A stretch of 14,861 nucleotides of DNA from Acephala macrosclerotiorum (taxonomy: Eukaryota; Ascomycota; Leotiomycetes; Helotiales; Mollisiaceae), in NCBI GenBank assembly GCA_014904845.1, contig MU119578.1, positions 1 to 14,861 of the forward strand. Direction: 5' to 3'. Positions 1-11,116 of this stretch are shown one piece after another. Made by a program: the position numbers and the translations under genes. The notes below the pieces were generated by a model. That model worked only from the letters and a program-made list of their open reading frames with translations, was not told the origin of the DNA and made no database searches. The stretch's first letter is position 1. The number at the start of each line of letters is the position of its first letter.

Positions 1-199
1 TAAATAAATAAAATATTATAAAATTAATTATTATTTTTTAATAATTTAAAATAAATAAATAAATAAATAAAATAATATTAATTATAAACGATTTTAAATT
101 GTATATAATTATTTTTATATATAATTTAATATATAAATTTTTTTTAAATAAATAAAATATTATAAAATTAATTATTATTTTTTAATAATTTAAAATAAA

Positions 200-215
<16 letters not shown>
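1..215. repeat. Tandem (minisatellite) repeat, period about 144 bp, two copies
   Basis: Positions 1-71 recur at 145-215 without a mismatch that I can find, an offset of 144 bp. The shared unit runs from a TAAA tract through an ATTATT/AATAAT-rich middle into a second TAAA tract. The spacer 72-144 contains one CpG (AAACGATT) and is not repeated in the window. The first copy begins at the window edge, so the array may continue upstream. The exact match contrasts with the heavily diverged LTR flanks, so this duplication is probably younger than the mutation that made the region AT-rich, or the low complexity hides changes. Confidence 0.8.

Positions 216-244
<29 letters not shown>
194..244. repeat. 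TAAA then TAA microsatellite
   Basis: A run of about five TAAA units (near 194-215) passes directly into roughly ten TAA/ATA units (216-244). This is simple-sequence DNA at the end of the second 144-bp repeat copy; the TAA expansion is absent from the first copy at 67-80. It has no coding potential. Confidence 0.85.
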
Positions 245-248
<4 letters not shown>

Positions 249-611
249 GAATTTTTTTAATAATAATTATTTAAATTATTTTTAAAATTTTATTTAATAT
301 TTAATAATTTTTAAAAATAAAATTTTATAAATTAATTTTAAAATTTATTAATTATAATATTTAAAATAAAATATTATAAAAAAATATTATTAAATTTTAT
401 TTATTTCGATTTATTTTAAACGATTTAAATTAATATATAATAATTAAAATTAAATTAATAAAAAATTCGATTTTTAAAAAAATTATTAAATTTATTTATA
501 ATAATATTATTTATAAATATAATATTTTTAATTATATAAAATTAAATAAAAAATTAAAAATTAAAAAAATTATTATTTTTATATATAATTTAAAAATAAA
601 TAAAATAAATA
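245..611. other. Gene-free AT-rich stretch left of the LTR
   Basis: G and C here are confined almost wholly to CpG (for example around 408, 421 and 468). Stops are dense in all six frames. I see no repeat boundary, promoter or RNA structure. It is mutated flanking DNA, or part of an older repeat that cannot be recognised. Confidence 0.6.
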
Positions 612-828
612 AAATAATTATTAATATTATTAAAAATATTTATTATTAATAATAAATTAAAAATAAAATAAATAAATTAAATAATTTGTTAATTGATAAT
701 AAATTTTAAATTTAATAAACGCGTAAAAATTAAAGAATATAATTTCAATTCTAGTGTAAACGGCGCTAGTCCCGATCTGGCCTAGTACCGCACGTGACTA
801 CTAAACTAATATTGTATTTATATTAATA
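612..828 (-). repeat. LTR copy 1 (3' LTR if the element reads on minus)
   Basis: It matches 6304-6507 in the same orientation. Bases 717-821 align with 6399-6503 over 105 positions with no gap and nine differences, all transitions. The left part (612-716) aligns with small indels, including about 20 extra AT-only bases near 661-680 and about 10 bases missing near 625. Outer edges are approximate: the right edge near 828 would be the LTR start on minus (TATTAATA, perhaps from TGTTA after G-to-A change), and the left edge is set only by loss of similarity. Length of about 200 bp is normal for a fungal LTR. Confidence 0.72.
751..800. promoter_or_regulatory. GC-containing LTR core with hairpin and CACGTG site (copy 1)
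   Basis: This is the only stretch in the first 3.5 kb with dense non-CpG C and G. Arms 760-769 and 782-791 can pair around a 12-base loop (TCCCGATCTGGC). In this copy the stem is weakened by a C:A mismatch (764/787), a G:U pair (765/786) and an A:C pair at its base (760/791). The palindrome CACGTG (an E-box-type binding site for bHLH factors in fungi) lies at 791-796, overlapping the right arm. It may be a U3 enhancer or promoter element; the function is inferred from position only. Confidence 0.5.
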
Positions 829-840
829 ATTTTTTCTTTG
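829..840 (-). other. Candidate polypurine tract next to the LTR
   Basis: Read on minus, these bases give CAAAGAAAAA followed by an A/T step into the proposed LTR start at 828. A purine run directly upstream of the 3' LTR is where LTR elements prime plus-strand DNA synthesis. The equivalent position for a plus-strand element (just left of 6304) is not purine-rich. In such A/T-rich DNA a purine run can occur by chance, so this is supporting evidence for orientation rather than proof. Confidence 0.35.
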
Positions 841-3600
841 TAATAAAAATTAAATTAATTTAATTATTTAAAAAAATGTTTTTATTTTTTTTTTTTATTA
901 TAATTCGTTAATACGTAAAACTCTTTAATATTTTAATATAAAAATTATATAATTAAACTTTGAAAATAATACTAGTAAACTAATATTATTCTCGAAATTC
1001 GTCGAGAATTATAAACGTCGAAATTAAAATAATTTTTTTTTTGATTTTATAAATTAAATAATTATAAAATTCGAAATATAATATAAAAATTTTTTTGTTT
1101 TTATTTTTTTTTTAATTTTTTATATTATTTTTATTATTATTTTTTTTTTAATTTATTTTTTTATTCGAATTTTAAAATAATTCGTATTTAAAAACTCTTT
1201 TAAAATTTTATTAAATATTAATTTTATTATAATATTTATTAAATTTTTTATAATTTTTTATAATTATACGATTAATAAAAAATTATAATATCGATTATAA
1301 AACGCTTTTTTTTAATCGTTTTTAATTTGATTAAATACTCGTATAACGAATATAAATTTATATAAACGATTATCGAGATTTCAAAAAAATCGAATTATTA
1401 TATAATTATATTAATAATAAATTCGATTATAATTATTATATCGATTTTTTTTATTATATTATATATTTTAAAAATTAAAACGTTTTTAATAATACGTTTA
1501 TTTTTAATAAAATTTTAATTTCGATTTTTTTATCGTTTAATTAATATTTATTTATTAAAATAATTTTATATTTAATTTAAAAATTAAAATTTTTATTATT
1601 TATAAATAAATTATTAATAAAAACGAAAAATTTCGTCGTAAATAAATCGAAAATAATATATTTAAATTTTCGATTTAAATTTTTAATTTATTATTTTAAT
1701 TTATTATTTAATATAATAATTTTTTTTTTCGTTAAATTTTAATATTAAATAATAATAAATAAATCGAAAATTATTTCAAATTAATAAATTATAATAATAT
1801 AAATTGTTTTAATTTATTATTTTTAATATTTAAATTAAAAATTAAATAATTTAATATTTATTAATTTAATTTTTTTATTTTAATTTTTTTATTATAATTA
1901 AATTATATTTTTAAATTAAATTAAAACGTATTTATTAAAAATTAATAATATTTTTAATATTAAAACTTTTTTAAATTTAATTAAAAATTTAATTGTATTA
2001 AATACGTTTTTTTAAAAATAATTTTTTTTTATTAGTATAAACGTATTATTAATTTATATTTTAATAATATCGAAAATTTTTTTAATAATTATAATTAAAA
2101 AACAAATCTCATATATCGATATAATTATAAATAATTTTTTTTTTATAATATTTATAATATATAATTTATTAATATATTTTTATTTTCGTAATTTTATATA
2201 AAAATTTTAAAATAATTATAATTATATTTAATAAATATAAATAATAAATTTTTTTCGATAAATTTATTAATATAAATTATTAAAAATTTATTATAAATTA
2301 AATATAAATTTAAATAATATTACGAAATTATATTTTAATTTTTTTATTTAAAAATTAAATTAAAAAAAATATTAAAATGATAATTCGTTAATTAATTTTT
2401 TAAATTATCGAGAATTATATAAAAAATTTTTTTTATTATTATTATATTTTTAAATTATTAATTTCGATTTTTTATAAAAAATATTAATAATTTTATTTTT
2501 AATTTCGTTAATTAATTTTAAATTAAAAATTCGAATTTTAATATATTTATTAAAATTATATTAAACGAAATTAAATTTTTTTTTTATAATTAAATTATCG
2601 ATTTTTTTTTAAACGTTTTAAATAATTATTTAAAAATTATAAAAATTTTAATTTTTTTAACGATAATAATAAAAAATTAATTATTGAAATTTTTATAATT
2701 TTTTTCGTTATTTTTAATAAAATTATAATATTTATTTTATTTAAATTTTTTATTATATATATTTTTATTTTATAATTTTTTTAAACGTTTTTAATTACGT
2801 TTTTTAATTGGTTTTTCGTTTATTTCGTTCGATTAAAAAAATAAAATAAAAAAATTTTAATTAAAAAATAATAAATTTTTTTTAATTATTAACTCGATTA
2901 TAAATTTTTAATATTCTTTTTTTATATAATAAAATTTAACGATTATTAAACGAAAATTAATCAATTTATAAAATATATTAATTATATATATTTTTTTATT
3001 AATTATTAATAATTTATATAATTTTTTTTATTTGTTTTTTTTATATTAAATATATATTTTAAATAAAATTAATAAATTTAATATAAATTTTATATTTAAA
3101 TTGTTTTTTATTATAAACGTATTATTAATTTAATATTAAATATATAAATAATATATTTTTTTAATAATTAATAATAATAATGCGTCGTTATTAATTATTT
3201 TAAAATATATTTTAAAAATTAATAATATAAATATAATATCGTTCGATTTTATTAAATTATTAATAATTTTTAATTATTATTTATAAAATTATATTTTTAT
3301 TAATTTATTTTTCGATTAATTCGTCGTAAATAATTTCGTAAATTTAATATAATAAAATATAATATTTTTTTATTTTTTTTATATTATTATAAATTTTAAC
3401 GAATATTTTTTTAATTTTAATCGTTATTATTTTAACGTTTTATTAAAATTCTATAAACGAATTTTTTTTTAATATTATAAATTGCAATTAATTAACAATT
3501 AATATTTTAACGATTTTATTATTTAATATAATTTTTTAAAAAACTTTTAAAAAATATCGATTTTCGAAAATAAAAAATAAATTATTAAAATTTTTTATTA
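841..3600. other. Destroyed element interior, right part of pol if on minus
   Basis: There are about 2.8 kb without any open frame. CpG sites are frequent (AACG, TCGA, TCGT) and other G/C is rare; the few surviving non-CpG C are mostly in ACT or CTCG contexts, which fits CpA being mutated before CpT. The plus strand is visibly T-rich (for example 1081-1160, 2580-2620, 3355-3480). If the interior was coding, a purine-rich coding strand would lie on minus. I looked for reverse transcriptase, integrase and chromodomain remnants on minus and found nothing I could defend. Confidence 0.5.
988..1009. repeat. Perfect 8-bp inverted repeat
   Basis: ATTCTCGA (988-995) and TCGAGAAT (1002-1009) are exact reverse complements around a 6-base loop (AATTCG). 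Non-CpG C and G in the arms (CTCG and CGAG) have survived symmetrically on both strands. It lies about 160 bp inside the inferred element from the LTR. It could be a chance relic; no terminator role is implied. Confidence 0.6.
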
Positions 3601-3607
3601 TTATTAA

Positions 3608-4022
3608 TCATTTGCTAATAGTATTAGTAGTTTATTAATAGTACGCGCTACGTAGTAATTGCATGTTTAAATCTTTAGCGTTTAATAATAGTCGATTGAT
3701 AAATAAATTCGAACTAATAAAAATATTAAAACTCTCGATTTTTAAACGATTATAAACGATTGCGAGCGATATTTATATAGTTATATTTAATTAATTAAAT
3801 CGTTCAATTTTTAAATACTTTAATTTAAACTTTTAATACCGATTAATTATAGCGTTTATTTGTACATATTATAATCGGTATTTTTTACGCGCGTAAACTT
3901 TATTTGAATCGATCGATTTTACGATCAGATTTTAAGTGGCGTTAATATTTTCGATTTTTATTTTTATCGATTATTTCGATATTTTTAATGATTGGTCGAA
4001 TAAAACGCGATCGCTAGTTTAT
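3608..4022. other. Less-mutated island of about 415 bp inside the element
   Basis: Non-CpG C and G return here at several per 60 bases (for example 3601-3720 has about 17), against near zero on either side. Within it are several short palindromes: CTAATAGTATTAG (near 3615), CTACGTAG (near 3649), AATCGATCGATT (3907-3918) and GCGATCGC (4007-4014), plus the 48-bp inverted repeat described separately. No reading frame is open and I recognise no tRNA, 5S or known element. It could be a single-copy insertion or a short nested element that escaped repeat-dependent mutation, or unique DNA lying between two solo LTRs. Confidence 0.6.
3835..3882. repeat. 48-bp sequence bounded by perfect 11-bp inverted repeats
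   Basis: AATACCGATTA (3835-3845) and TAATCGGTATT (3872-3882) are exact reverse complements separated by 26 bases. Both arms keep a CC or GG that would be lost under the surrounding mutation regime. A run of T follows the right arm and another precedes the left arm. It may be a hairpin, a binding site for a dimeric factor, or the ends of a very small mobile element; the sequence does not decide. Confidence 0.65.
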
Positions 4023-6303
4023 ATATAAATTTTAACGAAAAATATTAAAACTTTCGTAATTTTTAATTTTATAATTTAATATTTTAATACGTATTTAATA
4101 AATTTATTTAAAACTTTTATAATAAATTAAATAAATATTATAAATTATAAATTTCAAATATTTAAATATTTAATTTTAAATTAATATTATTAATATCAAA
4201 TTAAAATAATTAATAATATTAACAATCGATTAAATTATTATTAACGTACGTATTTTTTAATAATATTAATTCGATTTAAATAATTTGAATTATAATAATA
4301 AAATATTAAATATATATTTTTTTATAATAATATAACGAGTAAATTAATTATTTAAAATAATTATTATTTACGTATTATTAATTTTTATTTTCGTTTTTTA
4401 TTTTTATATTTATTAATAATTAATTAATTTTTATTATTTAAATATTTTATTTTTTCGATTTTAACGAAAATTTTTTAATAATAAATTATTATAATATTTC
4501 GATTTATTATATATTAAATTTATTATTAAAATTTTATATATATTTATTATTATTTTTTTATTATATATTTTATAAATTAATATTTTAATTTATTATAAAT
4601 ATAATATTTTTTTTAATATAATATTTTTGAAAATTTATAATTTTTATAATATTTATTTTAAAAAAAATTTTAATTTTAATATTTTCGATTTTATTTTTAA
4701 TCTGGTTTTTTATTTCGTTTTTTATAAATATAATTAATTTAATTTTAATTAAATTCGTTTTTTTTTTTTAATTTTAAAAAATAAAATTCAAATTATATTA
4801 TTATATTTTACGTAATCGCGTTATAATATTGATTATTAATTATAATTTAATATAAATACGTTTAAAAATATTAATAAATTTATAAAAAATAAAATAAAAA
4901 TTTTTAATATTTTAATAAATATTTATAATTTAATTTCGTAAATTGTATTTTATTTAATATTTTAATAATAAATTTAATTAAATTTTTTAAAATTAATTAA
5001 AAAATATTTATAAATATTTTAATTTAATTTTTATTAAAATTATTTTTTTTTATAAAAATATATATAATTAACGATTTTTTTTTAATTTTAAAATAAATTT
5101 TTATTATTATTATTAATATAATAAAATTAAAAAATCTTTTAAAAAATTTATTAAAATAAAATACGTTTATACGTTTTATAAAATTAATAAAAAATATTTG
5201 ATTATATTATTTTTAAAGTAATTTAATTTTATTATAATAATTATAAAAAATTAATAATTTATAATTAAAAATATTATATAATTTTTTATTATATTTTTTA
5301 TTATTAATATAAATTTTTATTAAATTTATAAATAATTTAATAAAAATATTTTATATATTATTATATTAATTCGATTATTTTTAAAAAGATTATTAATAAA
5401 TAAATTAAATATTTTATATTATATTAAATAAATTCGTATTTATAAAAAAAATTATAATAAAAAAAATATAAAAAATAATTGTAAAAATAATTGTATTCGT
5501 AATAAAAAAATTCCTTTTAATAATTATATTTTAATTATTAAATATTAATATTAAAAATTTTTAATTTATTAATTAAATTAATCAATTTTATTAAAAAAAA
5601 AAATTTTATTATTTTTTAATTAATTAATAATTTTTTTTTATATTTATTTATAAAATTTTTTTAAATTATTAATAATAATTTTTTTATTTTTTAATATTTA
5701 AATTTTATAAACGACGAATAAATTTTTTATATATTTTTTTTTTATATATTTTAAAACGATAAAAAATATATTTATTTAATATTTTTTTATTAAAATTTTT
5801 TTCGTTTATAAAATTAAAATTTTTTTTTATTTATTTTTATTATAAAAAAATTTAATTTTAAATAAATTCGTTATTTTAAAAAATAATTATATAATAAATA
5901 ATAAAAAAATTAAAAATTTTAATTCGAATTCAAATAAATATTATTATTAATATTTAAACGTTTTTAATTAAATAACGAATAAAAATATAAAACTTTTTTT
6001 AAAAATTCGTTTTTAATATAAATTTAAAATTATTTTTACGTTTTTTTATTCGTTTTTCGTAAACGTTATTATTTTGTATAATAAACGTAAATTTAAAAAA
6101 TAAATATAAATTTAAAATCGTTTTTATATTATTTTTTTTAAATTTTTAATAGTTTTAATATTTTTAACGCGTTTTTATAAAAATTTTTTTATAAATTTTT
6201 ATTTTTTCGAAAATATATTAATTATTTTAAATATTTTTTTATAAAAAATAAATTATTTAAAAATTTTTTTTTAAATAAAAATTTAATTATTTCGTAATTA
6301 ATT
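4023..6303. other. Destroyed element interior, left part
   Basis: There is no open frame and no recognisable motif. C and G are again almost only CpG, with occasional ACT and TCA. Composition is mixed: some parts are T-rich (4460-4760, 5990-6240) and some A-rich (about 5400-5480). If the element reads on minus, this half would have held gag and the primer-binding site just left of 6304. No primer-binding site is legible, because its C and G would have been mutated. Confidence 0.45.
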
Positions 6304-6507
6304 AAATAATTATTAATTAGTATTAATATTATTAAAAATATTTATTATTAATAATAAATTAAATAATTCGTTAATTAATTATAAATTTTAAATTTAATAA
6401 ACGTATAAAAATTGAAAAATATAATCTCAATTCTAGTGCAAGCGGCGCTAGTCCCGATCTGGCCTAGTGCCGCACGTGACTATTAAACTAATATTGTATT
6501 TATAATA
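6304..6507 (-). repeat. LTR copy 2 (5' LTR if the element reads on minus)
   Basis: It is the partner of 612-828, offset 5682 bp at the core. This copy is the better preserved: its core keeps GTGCAAGCGG and AGTGCCGC, where copy 1 has CA-to-TA, AGC-to-AAC and TG-to-TA changes. On minus the order is CACGTG, hairpin, then a TATA-like TTATATTT (near 6416-6424), which is a plausible U3 promoter order. The right edge near 6507 is set by loss of similarity after a 3-base indel. Confidence 0.72.
6437..6480. promoter_or_regulatory. GC-containing LTR core with hairpin and CACGTG site (copy 2)
   Basis: GCGGCGCTAG and CTAGTGCCGC form arms of 10 bases with one G:T position around a 12-base loop (TCCCGATCTGGC), a much better stem than in copy 1. 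CACGTG is at 6473-6478. The same core in both LTRs retains CCC, GG and CTGG, so it avoided the mutation that erased the rest of the element. The regulatory role is inferred. Confidence 0.55.
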
Positions 6508-9500
6508 ATTAAATAAAAATATTAATTTATTATTATTATATTAATTTTTTTTTTATAAATTAAATAATTATTTATAAATTAATTAAATATATATTATTTT
6601 ATATAATTTATAATAAAAAAAAAATAAAAAAAATATATAATTATAAATAAAATTAAATATATTTCGATATTTATTATTAAATATAAAAAAAATTAATTTG
6701 AAAAAATAATTTTATTTTAATATATAATATTAAATTATTATATAAAAAATGAAATTTATATTAAAATTATTTATTTAAAAATATAAATAAAATAATAATT
6801 TAAAAATTATTTTATAATAAATAAAATATTTAAAAAATTACAAAAAAAAATTAAAATTATAATTTATATTTTTAAATTTAATAAAATTAAAAAAAATAAA
6901 TATATATAATTTTTTAATAATTAAATAAATAAAAAAAATTTATTAAATTTTAAAATAATAATAATTTTTTAATTAAATTTTTTTTTTATTTATATTAAAT
7001 TTTTAAATATTTAAACGTATTTTAATTATATATAATTATATTTAAATAATATAAATATTTATTATAATTTATAAAAAAAAAAATTTTAAATTTTTTTTTT
7101 TAAAATTTTTTTAATTTTATATTAATTTAAAAATTATAATTTTTTTTTAATATTTTTTTTTTTTTTTAAATTTTAATTTAATTATTTTATATATAAACAA
7201 TTTTATTAATCGCATATATTTTATAACGATTTTTTTTATAAAAATAATTTATAAATATATATATTTTTTTTTAAAATTTATTTAATATATTTTATAAAAA
7301 ATATTATAATATTTTAATTATATATATTAATATATCTTAAAAAAAAATTTATAAATAATTTTTTTTTATATAATTTTTTTTAATTTTATTAATAAATTTT
7401 TTTTTTTAAATTTAATTAATTTATTATATTATTTTTTTATATATAAATTTTATAATTTTAATTTTAATTTTCGAAATTTTTATAATATTATTATTATATT
7501 TTAAAAAAATATTTTATTAAATTTTAAAAATATAAATTTTATATATAAAAAATGAAATAAAAATAATTATAATATATTTATATAAATCGTATAATATAAT
7601 TTTAATAATTTATAAAAAATTATTAATAAATTATTTTTTAAAATAATATTTTTTTTTTAAAATAAATAAAATTAAAGAAATCGTATATTATATTTTAATA
7701 AATTCAATTTAATTTAATTAAAATTTTTAATTTTATATTTAAATATTTTAAAAATTTTATAATAAATATATATATAAAAAATTCGAATAAATATTTTTTA
7801 TAAAATATTTTATATTTTATAAAATTATTAAAATTATTAATATAATTATTATTATTAAAAATAAAATTTATAAAAATATTTTTTCGATTTATTAATTATA
7901 AAAAAATATTAATAATAATTTAATAATTATAAAATTTAAATAAAATAAATTTAAAAAAATTATATTTTATTTTTTATTTTTATAAATTTTTAATAATTAA
8001 AATATATATTAAATTTCTTTTACGATTTTTATAAATAAATTTAAAAATTAATTAATTATTATTATTAATAATATAAATATTTTATTTTTTTAATTATTTT
8101 TATTAATTAATAATAATAATATTATTATTTATTTTTTTAAATTTTTTAAATTTTTCGAATTTTTAAATTTATTTATTTTTTATTTCGATTTTTATTTTAA
8201 TTAAATTAAAACGATTTATTATCGATAATAAAAAATATTATAATATATTTATATTTATATTAAAAAAAATATAAAATTATTATTATTTTATTTCGATTAA
8301 TTTACAAATTTTAATTAAATAACGTACGTTTAATAATTAATTATATATATAATATAAATAATATTTAAAAATTAAACGTTATTTTTTTTAATATTTTAAA
8401 TTTTATTAATTATATTAAAATTTTAAATATTATTTATAATATTTACAAATATTCGTTTATTAAATAATTTTATTAAATTTATTATATAACGTTTTATAAA
8501 AATTTTAATCTATATTTTAAAAATAATAAAAAATAAATAAAAATTATAAAAAAACGATTATTTAAAATTTACTAATTATATATTAAAAAAATAAATTTTA
8601 ATTTATTTAAATTTATTTTAATATTTATTTTTAATTTATAAATATTTTTATTATTTTTTATTATAAATAAAAAATATTAATAAAAAAATAATTTTAATTT
8701 TCGCGAATTTTTATTATTTTTATTTTTATTTTTTCGATTAAATTATTTATTAATTTAAAAATTATAATAATTTTTATTTTATAAAATTTTTTTAAATAAA
8801 TAAAAAAAAAATTTAATATATTAAAATTTTATTATTAATAAATTTTTTTTTTATCGTTTAATTTTTATAAATAAAATTTAAATTATAATTATTATTTTAT
8901 CAATTTTTTAAAAATTAATTTTTTTATTTTATTATTATTTTTTAATTTATTAAATTTTATTAAAATAATAAAATTAATTAATTTTTTTATAAAAAATAAA
9001 TAAATATATTTTAAAATTTAAATTTATTATATATTAAATTTTTTTTTAATAAATTTTAAAAAAATAATAAATTAATTATTTCGATTTTTTAAATTAAATT
9101 TAATTAAATATTATGAAAAAAACTTTAAAAATTAAAATTATATATTTATAAAATAAAATTTTTATCGATTGAAAATATATTAAAATTTTTAATTTTTTTA
9201 ATTTTATTTTTTATAAATTTAATATTTATTAATATTAATAATATTATCTATAATAAATTTAAAAAATTTTATAATAAATATCAAATTTTTTTTAAAAATC
9301 GATTTTAAAAAATCAATATAATTTTTAATATAATTTATTATATAAAACTTTTAAATTATTTTATTATTCAATATAAAAAATTTTAATAATTAAATTATTA
9401 AAATTCGTTTAATAATAAATATTTATATATTTATTAATAAAAATAAATTATAATTTAAATTAAATTAATTTTTTAATAATAAATTTTTTTTAAATACGAA

Positions 9501-11116
9501 ATTAAAAAATTAATAATATTTATAAAAAATAATTAAAAATAATTAATTATTTTAATAACAAATATAAATTTGAAAAATATTTTTTTTTTTTAATTAAATT
9601 TAAAATTTTTTTTTTTTTAAAAAAATTTAATATTATTAAAAATATTAAAAAAATTATTAAAGTTTTTAAAAAAAAATAATAATAATTTAAAAAGTTTCGA
9701 GTTTTAAATTTTTTATTTAAAACGAGATTTTTTTTTTAATTTTTTTTTAAAATTTAAAACGAGTTTATTATATAAAAAATAATTATAATAAAATTATATA
9801 TATTCTTTTTAAAAAATCTTATAAATAATTAATTTTAAAATAATATTAATTATATATTTTTTAATATATAATAAATTTTTATTTATTATAAATTAATTAA
9901 TAATTTTTTTTATTTGTATTTTAATTAATTAATTAATTTACGAATTACGAATTATTTCGAATAAATTTAATTTATTAATTAAAACGAATTAATTTACGAA
10001 TTAATTTTTTTATAATATTAATTTTTATTAAATTATATATTATTTATATAATACGAAATATTTAAATATAACGATTTAATTAATTTATTTAAAAAATTCG
10101 CGATTTTGTAATTTTAAAATAATATATAATTATTTTAATAAAAAATATTAAAATTTTATAATTATAATTATATTTATAATTTTTAATTATTAATTAATTC
10201 AAATTATATAAAATATATAAATAAATTAAAATTTAATTAAATTTTAAACGATTTTATTAATTTATTATTATATAAATTTATAAAATATAATTATATTTAA
10301 TAAAAATAATAATTATAAAATTTTTAAATATATTTTTATAATTATACAATTTTTAAAATTATATATTAAATAAAATAATTTAATATAAAAAACGAAAATT
10401 TTAAAAAAAAAAATTTTAATATAAAATTTTAAAAAAAAATTTATTTTAAATATTAAAAAATTAATAAAATAATTATTTTATATTTTAATTTTTTTATAAA
10501 TTAAATTTCTTTTTATAAATAATAAATTGATAATTATATTATTAATATTAATTTATTAAAATTAAAATCGATAAAAAAAATATTTTAAAATAAAAAATAA
10601 AATATTTATTTATATAAAATTTAATATTTAATTTAAATTTTTTAAAAAAAAATTTATATATATTATTTTAAATTAAAATAATTATTATAATAATTAAATT
10701 TTTTAATATTATTAATAATTTTTAATTAAAAAATTTTATTTAATTTAAATTTTTTTTTTAAATAATTATAAAAAAAATTAAATTTTTAAAATTTTAAAAT
10801 ATTTATTATATTATTAAAAATTTATTAAATTATTATAATAAAATAAAAATTTAAAAATAAAATAAAAATTATTATATATATTAAATCGATTATAAATTTA
10901 TTAAATAAATTTAATCGAAATTAATATTAAATAAATATTAAAAAAAATTTAAAAAAAAAAAATATATTTTTAATTAAAATCGAAAAATTTAATTTATAAT
11001 AATAATTTTTTTTTTAATTAATTTTTACGTTCGAATAATAAATATATATAATCGTATATATTATAAAAAAATAATTAATAATAATTTTAATAATTTTATT
11101 ATTTAATAATAAATAT
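6508..11116. other. Almost pure A+T gene-free block, 4.6 kb
   Basis: There are no open frames and no recognised RNA or element ends. CpG is scarcer than in the LTR-flanked interval. Stretches of extreme composition are 6752-7197 (three G/C bases in 446) and 10571-10886 (none in 316). Homopolymer runs of A or T of 8-12 bases are common. A few clusters of CpG (8150-8225, 8320, 9940-10000) look like the residue of formerly normal sequence. This is probably the oldest or most often mutated repeat DNA of the window. Confidence 0.6.
10571..10886. other. 316-bp run without a single G or C
   Basis: After the CpG at 10569-10570 no G or C appears until the CpG at 10887. The run mixes A and T irregularly and is not a short-period microsatellite, which suggests loss of G/C from complex sequence rather than expansion of a simple repeat. 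Confidence 0.85.

Larger units (their letters stand above)
612..6507 (-). mobile_element. RIP-destroyed LTR retrotransposon, about 5.9 kb (probable)
   Basis: Two direct repeats of about 200 bp (612-828 and 6304-6507) flank a 5.5-kb interior, the size and architecture of a fungal Ty3/Gypsy or Ty1/Copia element. No gag, protease, reverse transcriptase, RNase H or integrase motif can be read, because nearly all non-CpG C and G have gone and stops fill every frame. Minus-strand orientation is inferred from three things: a purine tract (read on minus) abutting the LTR at 829-840; a core followed by TATA-like sequence when the LTR is read on minus; and a T-rich plus strand through much of 850-3600, as expected if a purine-rich coding strand lies on minus. 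The less mutated island at 3608-4022 may be a later insertion. The alternative is two solo LTRs of one family flanking unrelated DNA. Target-site duplications cannot be judged in sequence this simple. Confidence 0.55.

Noticed and set aside
988..1009. Rho-independent terminator at the 8-bp inverted repeat
   Set aside because: The context is eukaryotic heterochromatin, no gene precedes it, and no T-run follows the stem directly.
898..1010. Minus-strand reading that faintly resembles the end of a Gypsy chromodomain (Asn-Ser-Arg-Arg, then Lys-Glu-Phe-Tyr about 26 codons later)
   Set aside because: The frame holds stops, the spacing does not match a chromodomain, and with G and C almost absent such short matches arise easily. 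It fits the expected position in a minus-strand element but is not evidence on its own.
4007..4014. GCGATCGC as a HIP1 repeat
   Set aside because: A single occurrence of the octamer; it is spared here because most of its bases are in CpG, and the genome is not cyanobacterial.
3925..4015. Possible tRNA or Pol III gene: TGGCGTTAAT and GGTCGAAT loosely like A and B boxes
   Set aside because: The B-box-like word lacks a consensus base, the A-box-like word mismatches, and no cloverleaf arms can be formed.
6601..8000. Short ATG-started frames in the near-pure A+T block
   Set aside because: They are a few dozen codons at most, made of Lys, Asn, Ile, Phe, Leu and Tyr codons expected from composition, with no ribosome-binding or promoter context and no recognisable domain.
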